A stretch of 64,000 nt of DNA, taken from positions 1,488,001-1,552,000 of the forward strand of contig NBBA01000010.1 of the NCBI GenBank assembly GCA_002794785.1, in the 5' to 3' direction. Source of the stretch: Coniferiporia sulphurascens (taxonomy: Eukaryota; Basidiomycota; Agaricomycetes; Hymenochaetales; Hymenochaetaceae). Below the pieces are notes generated by a model. That model saw only the letters and a list, made by a program, of their open reading frames with translations. It did no database searches and had not been told where the DNA came from. This document shows positions 57,316 through 64,000 of this stretch, piece by piece. The translations under genes were made by a program, and so were the position numbers. Numbering within the stretch: the stretch's first letter is position 1; every line of letters begins with the position of its first letter.

Positions 57316-60153
57316 ATGCAGGGCTATGTGTCCAGAGTTGTGAAGCAGTCCTCGACGGATGTTCTCCGCTCTCTGGAGAATTTCTCGGATGTCGCGTCGT
57401 GGATTAATGACATACTCGACAGCGAGGACGCGGAGGACGTGGAGGGCGATGAAGACCGTGTTTACGATCTTGCTGAACTCGAAAGACGCGTGTCCCATCT
57501 ATCCGCAGTTCTGGAAGTTGCATGCGAAGATACCTCAGCCCAGCTTGAGAAGACCATCGACGATGTTTCGAGGACTGTCCCAAGACTCACGTACGACTTG
57601 CAACTCATGCAAGAAAACGCATTATCGCTACAGGTCGCATTGCATGCCGTAGAGCGTCATTCGCAGTCCTTCCTCAGTACTGCCGAAATGGGTCCCGTTC
57701 TCGACCAACTCCATTTTCTCGACACGGTCAAGCGTAACATGGACGCCTCCTTGACTGTGTTGCGCGAGGCAGAGGCGTGGTCTAGTCTCGAGTCTGAGGT
57801 TGTTTCGTACCTTGCAGAGCACTCGTACTCCAAAGCTGCGTCTAGACTATCAGAGGCGTCAAAGTCGCTCGGTGTTTTCGAAAACACGCCGGAATTTGAG
57901 AGCCGCAAAACCCTGATGACCAACCTTCAGAACCAGTTGGAAGCGGCACTCAGTTCAGCTCTTGTTGCGGGTATCAACGGTAATGATGTCAATGCATGCA
58001 AGAAGTACTACGATATTTTCTGCCATATCGAGCGGGAAACCGAGTTCAGAAGCTATTGGAACGGGAGCAAGCGGAAGGGAGTTGTAGCGCTATGGCAGCA
58101 GGCCGAGCTACGGGATTGCGAGCAAGATACAACAGGAAAAGAAACGAGGCGCAAGTTTGCAGCCTTTTTGCCCGACTTCCTCCAAGAGATCCTTTCTGTG
58201 CTGCAGGTTGAGCGGCCTTCTGCCGTATCGATATTCCCCGACCCTCAGACAACTCTCTCCACTTTCATAACAAACACGTTCTCGTCCCTCCGTCCCTCCC
58301 CGTCCCAGCGACTCAATGCGCTTGTTAGTTTCTATGCTGATTTCGCCCTTCCGGAACTCATCTCTGCTTTAAAAGCTACGGAAGAATTCGCGGTCAATGC
58401 GGATAAAATCATGGAGAAAGTTGGATATTCCCTTTCACCATCTGTGCTTCCATCTTCGCTAGACGAGCATAATAATCCCCCAACTCTTCAGCGATCACAT
58501 TCTCGTCGTCGTTCCACTCGACAGTCATTCTCAAGGCGGCTGAACCGCTCTTCAATATCTGGACCGATCAATGGCGCTCTGGGTTTTGGGACCGCCATTG
58601 GTGTTTCTTCGCTCGACCACAGTTGGGAAGAGACACTTTTCGAACCGTTCCTCGATTATCAATGCGATTATGCGATACTTGAGAAACGACTTCTACGTGT
58701 GCAACTTGAAGATCTGCTTTCACCAGCGACATCTTCGGCGCCTTCATCGTTATTTGGTGCGCGTCTGCTGCGTGAACGCGTGGTGGACTTGTTGGCATTT
58801 GCGGATGACGCTCTTACGCGCTGCATGGCATTTACGCATGGGTACGGCGCTGTTGGACTTGTGCAGGCGCTTGATGACCTTTTCGAGGCTTTCCTGTTAG
58901 ACGCACGGCATAACATCCTTGAGACCACTTCTGGGAATGCCACAGCCGCTGGCGGAGGTACCTTCGAGTCAGGCGAAGAATTTGCGGAGCTCGACTACTC
59001 CGCTGCGGACCTCGCGACGTTTCAACTCGCGCTGCATTTGCTTGACGCCACACGCGGCGTGCTTGAGCGCCTTTCGATCTTTGAGTCAAAGCTGCGCGCG
59101 AGCATAATACAGACAGCAGGCATGCTAAGGATGATGCGCGATAATCCATTAGGGGTGTACGTCTCCGGAACTACGCGGACCGCGTTAAGTCTGCTACAGG
59201 GCTCTGCGCTGAATAGCGTGGAGCTACAGAGTCTAATAGATAGTGTCGATCCAGAGCATCTCCAGCAGCAACAGCAAGGTGTGTTTACGCCTAGCTCCGC
59301 TTCATTTGCGGGCCAGAGGTCGTACATAGGACAGCCGTCTCCCGCTTTGCTGTTCGGGGCCAGAGGATCCGTCTCCGAGTTTGCGAAGGCGTGTCAGGCG
59401 CGTCTCCAGGAAACAATACTCGCGCCATTGTTCAAACATCTTTCGACATACGCCGCTTCTCCGGTATGGGCCTCTGAAAACCCGCGCGAGCGACGTGGTG
59501 GAGGCGGAGGCGCTGTTAGCGAAGTGGTAATCCCGACATTCTCGCTCTCCCCAAGCACGACGATTCAGCGCGTTGCAGAGGGTTTACTTAGTTTACCACG
59601 ACTCCTCGAGGTCTATGCGGATGACGATGCACTTGCGTTCTCCATTGAGACGCTTCCGTTTGTCGACGAGGACAGTCTGAGGACATTAGCAGCCGAAAGT
59701 GCGTCCGTTACCGAGTCGGAGCCGGCTGATGTCGACGCGCCCCGGCCTCGTCCGCGACACCTCTCCTCATCCTCGCTCTCCATTAAGATACCCTCGGCTC
59801 CTGCGACACCGTTGCTTACGCCGGAAGCAGTCTCTTCCGCCTGGCTCGCGTCTCTCGCGCTGGCCTTGCTTGCACATCTGACGGGACGCATACTTCCTGC
59901 AATCACGCGTCTGAGCACACGCGGAGCTGCACAGCTGGCAGAGGACCTCGCATACCTCGGTCAGATCGGACGTGCGCTGAATGTGGAGTGGCCTGCGTTG
60001 GAGGCATGGCGTGAAGCTGTGGGGATGGAAGAAGAGGCGCTGCGGAGACGGTTGCGCGCGCCTGCGGCGAAAGATGAAGAGAGGGAAAAGGAGAAAGCGG
60101 TGGTGGTGGAAGTGTTGAAGGCTGTTGCGAAGTTGAGAGGATGGTCATTGTAG
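57316..60153 (+). CDS. COG7: Conserved oligomeric Golgi complex subunit 7
   Basis: Single open frame of 945 residues without introns. The N-terminus (ASWINDILDSED, then ERRVSHLSAVLEVACEDTSAQLE) and the region LDTVKRNMDASLTVLREAEAWSSLESEV, ASRLSEASKSLGVFENTPEF and LMTNLQNQLEAAL follow the COG7 pattern known from animals and fungi (KSRM...LQEADKWSTL, LVDTPDY). COG7 sits in lobe B of the eight-subunit COG tether, which captures retrograde vesicles at the Golgi and keeps glycosyltransferases in place. The mostly helical, coiled-coil-like N-terminus and the length fit. The Arg/Ser-rich stretch near residues 390-420 is probably a disordered loop. Start chosen as the first ATG in frame; slightly shorter starts are possible. 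Confidence 0.88.
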   Translation: MQGYVSRVVKQSSTDVLRSLENFSDVASWINDILDSEDAEDVEGDEDRVYDLAELERRVSHLSAVLEVACEDTSAQLEKTIDDVSRTVPRLTYDLQLMQENALSLQVALHAVERHSQSFLSTAEMGPVLDQLHFLDTVKRNMDASLTVLREAEAWSSLESEVVSYLAEHSYSKAASRLSEASKSLGVFENTPEFESRKTLMTNLQNQLEAALSSALVAGINGNDVNACKKYYDIFCHIERETEFRSYWNGSKRKGVVALWQQAELRDCEQDTTGKETRRKFAAFLPDFLQEILSVLQVERPSAVSIFPDPQTTLSTFITNTFSSLRPSPSQRLNALVSFYADFALPELISALKATEEFAVNADKIMEKVGYSLSPSVLPSSLDEHNNPPTLQRSHSRRRSTRQSFSRRLNRSSISGPINGALGFGTAIGVSSLDHSWEETLFEPFLDYQCDYAILEKRLLRVQLEDLLSPATSSAPSSLFGARLLRERVVDLLAFADDALTRCMAFTHGYGAVGLVQALDDLFEAFLLDARHNILETTSGNATAAGGGTFESGEEFAELDYSAADLATFQLALHLLDATRGVLERLSIFESKLRASIIQTAGMLRMMRDNPLGVYVSGTTRTALSLLQGSALNSVELQSLIDSVDPEHLQQQQQGVFTPSSASFAGQRSYIGQPSPALLFGARGSVSEFAKACQARLQETILAPLFKHLSTYAASPVWASENPRERRGGGGGAVSEVVIPTFSLSPSTTIQRVAEGLLSLPRLLEVYADDDALAFSIETLPFVDEDSLRTLAAESASVTESEPADVDAPRPRPRHLSSSSLSIKIPSAPATPLLTPEAVSSAWLASLALALLAHLTGRILPAITRLSTRGAAQLAEDLAYLGQIGRALNVEWPALEAWREAVGMEEEALRRRLRAPAAKDEEREKEKAVVVEVLKAVAKLRGWSL

Positions 60154-60719
60154 GATGCATGTATTGGATAAGTTCGCTCCTTTTAACTTTTTTTGCAACT
60201 TGGTCTTCATCGGCCCAAGCCCGACCCATCGTCCCTGCGCCTCATCTGAGTCAAATTTATCACAAGCGCCGTAAGGAACGGACTTGTCAGTCTGAAGACA
60301 CCAATCCGAACAGTACCATGGGCACACAATTTAGCACACTCAAGCCTGAGGCTCGTTCTCATCTGCAAAACAACATCGCCATAAACCTATAATTTACTCG
60401 GAAGTTTATAAGAGTACAAAAGCGAAGACCCGTAGAAACACAAGAACACAAGATATCTGCGAATAATTCACCAACTCCAGCCATGTGTCCGTGTCGCATT
60501 CGCACATTCGTATTCAAGGCCAAGACTTTACTGCACGCGTACAATGTTCTTCGGGGTCTGGAGGTTTACTGAAGGACATAGAAGGACCGCAAACGATAGG
60601 ACAACTTGACTTCGAACGCAAACGCACGAAAAATACGGAGGTTTCGCTGAAGGCTGATCTGGACGGACGCTAAAAATCCTACTCGGATCCCTGCATACGT
60701 TCTTCGTGATTTCGCGACC
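60154..60719. other. Intergenic, convergent gene ends
   Basis: Space between the COG7 stop and the P450 stop. No supported gene. Confidence 0.5.
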
Positions 60720-63200
60720 TTACTCCCATGCCTTCAACTCAACCTCTGCCTCCGCTGCGCCCGCGTCGATCTGCTTGAGGACATCCGGCGAGCGCGGGAC
60801 GAGGCGGAGCTTGAACGGTTGCGGGCGGCTGACGAGCCCGCCAACGAACGCGTCTGGGTCCGGGAGGATAGGCACGCCTTGCGCGTCGAGCGAAGGGAGG
60901 ATGTCGAAGCTCCACAACAGCCTGCGCGCAGCATTGAATAAATAAAGTCAGAATTCCCGTGTACTTCATAGATACACAGAAACAAGGAAACAGAGATTTA
61001 ATAAAAGTGAAGAACGAGCGATTGTACCTTGAGATGACAATGAACAAGGACTGCAGTGCGACGTGTTGGCCGGGACAAATCCGGCGCCCGAAGCCGAACG
61101 CCAGATCGAAGTCGGCGACGCGCGGATGTGTCGGGTTCAAGAATCGTTCAGGCAGGAAGGTATCTGGGTCCGGGAAGATTTCTGGATCCTTGGTGATGGC
61201 GCTGAGTGCATCCGTATCTCGTTAGAAAGCGCATGTGGACGAAGACAGTGACGAAGGCAGATGCGAATATTGACTTACTAGATGTTAGCGTAGACGACTG
61301 AGCCCTTCGGAATGAAGAAACCCTCATAGTGGTCATCTTCGCTGACCGCATGAGCGACGCCCGTCGGGGCAATTGGCCTCCACCTGTAAAAAAAACATAA
61401 TGACACACGTTAAGACTTGCCGCGCGAAAACGAAGCAGCAGTCGAAGACGGACCGCATTACTTCCGTAATAAGGGCTTTGAGGAAAGGAAGTGATGACTC
61501 GTCTTCGAAGGACGGCATCCTTGATTGTCCAACGACAGTGTCTATCTCGGCCTGAGCTTTACGCATGTATTGCGGGTAGTGCAACATTGCAACTAAAGTT
61601 GAAGAAGTTAGATTGTCGTCGTTTCGTTAAGTACTCTTGCGAGAAAAGACAGGCAAAGTCGCTTGTACGTACGCAGAAATACGTCGAATGAGGCTGTCAC
61701 CTAAACCGCCTGACATTAGCTTGAGCTACAATGACTAGGTCGGTACTTAGCACTAACCGTCGAGATTCCTGCGGAAAACGACGAGGATACGTTGTACGCC
61801 ATCTGGACCAGGCTAACCTCGTTATTTTTGACATTCTCGAGCATGTTGGATGAAAGACACTGCTTTGCCCGTCCTTCGTCCATCTTTCGCTTAACTTCGA
61901 GGATGAGTCGCATGTAAAGCTCGATATCTAATTTTCTGATCTTCTCCTGTTCCCATCTGAACCATTGTAGCCTCTCCTACATTCGAAAGAACTATGTTAG
62001 CGCTTGCGTTTTTATTAATTGACACATGGACTTGCAGGAAGCCAGAGAAGAATTGGCCACTTGAGATCCACAAAAGGTCAATTTAGAGCCCTTAATACTA
62101 GAGGAAGTAAGGCACGCACAGACTCCACAATGTAACGTCCGGGCATACTATGAAATCATCAGCACATTCCCCTGACAAAGTATACTCCGTGCGACTCACA
62201 CTGTCCTGATGGGCAAAGGCCGAGTCAAGTCACGTCTCGGAATATCAATCATGCGACGTACCTCCCGAACGCTGCAGTTTAAAAGCTCAGCAATCGGATT
62301 CACCGATAAAACGAAAAGCTACATACCAAACTGAGCTCTTTGGTTCTCGAGCACCACTGGCTCTGTCAAGGACTTTATGCGACTGCCATAACTGACTGAG
62401 AATGCTACCGAGGTCGCATATCTTAAATTGTTATTAAGTGACAGTAGGGTAGACTTTGAAAAGAATATAGGACCTCTTTATGACCCCTGTATAGTTGTCG
62501 GGTGCTGCGACAAGGTCGCGCATGAGTATACTTGACTCGAGGGTCTGCACAAGGCGATACGGATGCGCAGCTTTCCCACTCATCCCCATATGCTGGAACT
62601 GCGAGTTGCTCAATACATTTTCTTTCATTCCGTTTTCTGAACTGGTGCAGATACCTTCCGCCACTGTCTGTACCGAGGACCATACTGCATACCTAATCCT
62701 CGCATATTTCCTGAAAGTATCTCCTGACTGAGATTTGGTAAGCACTCAATATGGATTTCACATAGGTGGCAATAATGTATGTACCCCATAATGTTCCGAG
62801 GACGACTTGAGTAGATCTCGCCCTTTTTGTCCAGTAAATCATAGGCCGACTTCGCATCGTTGAGTACTGGGAAGAAATCTTAACGGTTGTATTCATTGTA
62901 ACACCAACAAAGGGGGCCCACCGATATTGGGCGTCCGGCCAAGATAAAATGAGATGATCGGGCCTGCAAATTCCGTAAGAAATAACCGAAACAATAGAGC
63001 GATGTGACTTATGGCATACTCTTGTACTCTCGAGACCACTCTACAAATTTCTTCCAGGGCTCAACATCTGGCACTTGTATTCTGTTGTCGCCCAATAAAC
63101 CCGTCGGTGGACCAGGCGGGAGACCGCGGGGCTTCCGTTTAAGCAAGTAAATTATGAATGAAGCGAGTACAACAGTTGTGATGATGATATTGTCCAGCAT
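60720..63200 (-). CDS. Cytochrome P450 monooxygenase
   Basis: Minus-strand, many small exons. Exon 1 begins MLDNIIITTVVLASFIIYLL, a membrane anchor, followed by KRKPRGLPPGPP, the proline-rich hinge. The I-helix reads SAGIST (AGxxT type, near 61760). The K-helix ExxR is EVMR, split by an intron between about 61455 and 61385 and followed by WRPIAPTGVAHAV. PERF is present (FLPERFLNPTHPR, near 61150). The heme signature is FGFGRRICPGQHVA with Cys at 61077-61075. The last exon ends ...LKAWE at TAA 60722-60720. All catalytic landmarks are intact. It is an ER-bound class E group I enzyme that needs a P450 reductase; substrate unknown, overall resembling the O-methylsterigmatocystin oxidoreductase-like families common in basidiomycetes. 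Internal exon borders were not all resolved. Confidence 0.88.
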
Positions 63201-64000
63201 TGTAGCCGAGAAACCGGTTCAAATTTGTGTGAAGAAAGAGTGTCTGACCTGACCGAGTCCGACTCTGGTGACGAGGCGAGGGGAAGCGAGCTGTGCTTGA
63301 ATCCGGCACGTGCAGGTGATGTGAAGGGTAAGCTGGCAATCTGCGGGCGTACTACGGCGAGTAACCCTAACAGGATACATCGGTCTTCAGCGGCATCAAC
63401 ATCACGCAGAAAAGAACCGAAGTAGTGCCCGGGGAGCTAATATTATGCCTGTGGAAAACCGCGGCGCGCGCAGAGTTATGCATCAATATCATCGATATCG
63501 CTTCATCCAGATAACAAATGAGGTACGGCAAGTTCAGCCGAAGTGGGCAAAATAGGTTCAAGTTCAAGTTGAAAAGTTGCCGCTGCTCTTGCGGAGGAGT
63601 GTCGATCCAGGATCGACCGTACTACAAATGGAAGTGTATATGAACTTAAACTCGGGGCCATGTACGTAAGTGATAGGAGTCAGTGCCGGCCCTGGCAGCT
63701 CCCTACAATTAAATCTGAGGACTTAAGAGTATGGTCCAGGCTTGGTTTCCCGTAGCGGGAACTCGGAAATGTAATGACCAACCACGGGAAAACTATTGCT
63801 CCTCCTAAGGGTCACTTTAAGGGAGTAGCTACTGTTGCGAATCTAGCTTACTATTCCGTTTTTCGTGAACGTTACAGACTGCGGTACGCTGCACGCTCAT
63901 CATATCGGTATCTGTCTCATGGAGTCGCGACCGGGTAAACTTTAAAAAGTACCGTATATTAAAGCTCAGGGAACCTGATATTCTCCGAAGCACAGAGAGG
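63201..64000. other. Upstream region of the P450 gene, no supported gene
   Basis: No recognisable ORF. Contains a perfect inverted repeat GTCGATCC-A-GGATCGAC at 63601-63617, about 400 bp upstream of the P450 start. Confidence 0.45.

Overview
The window is nuclear DNA of a basidiomycete fungus, most likely an agaricomycete. The evidence is short (about 45-110 bp) GT-AG introns with phase-consistent exons, an AA9 lytic polysaccharide monooxygenase with ten exons, a basidiomycete-style Zn2Cys6 regulator, a fungal P450, a fungal COG7, and fungal Ty1/copia and APE-type LINE retrotransposons. I cannot name the species. All gene models were built by eye from reading frames, splice sites and comparison of copies inside the window.

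Left part (1 to about 16.5 kb): a local tandem array of paired genes. Each unit carries an F-box protein gene followed, on the same strand, by an unrecognised gene for a protein with one C-terminal membrane segment. Unit A shows only its 3' end (1-581) and is cut off from unit B by a 6.7 kb LINE (845-7528) with a perfect 13-bp target duplication. Unit B has an F-box gene with one nonsense codon. Unit C has an intact F-box gene of about 539 codons. Around 17.6-19.9 kb lie a small three-exon gene on the minus strand and a protein-kinase gene.

Middle (19.9 to 48.2 kb): a transposon-rich block. It holds an unexplained 2 kb stretch with a G-rich hairpin repeat, two copia elements in tandem (21867-32917) with a foreign solo LTR nested in the first 5' LTR, a broken ORF with a membrane segment and a zinc knuckle, three copies of a second LTR family, a third complete F-box paralogue (D) split by one of those LTRs, a second 6.7 kb LINE on the minus strand (39025-45708), a relic of a further F-box paralogue (E), two arrays of AT-rich palindromes, and a reversed copia solo LTR.

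Right part (49 to 63.2 kb): ordinary gene-dense chromosome. In order: a secreted AA9 LPMO (+), a KduD-like short-chain dehydrogenase (+), a Zn2Cys6 transcription factor (-), COG7 (+) divergent from it, and a cytochrome P450 (-). The boundary between transposon-rich F-box territory and conserved genes is sharp, near 48.2-49 kb.

The most interesting signals are: the duplicated F-box / tail-anchored gene pair with a shared CACGTGAT element upstream of the F-box members; decay of the copia copies almost entirely through TGA codons and CpG-type transitions; and solo LTRs with clean target duplications inside another LTR and inside an F-box gene.
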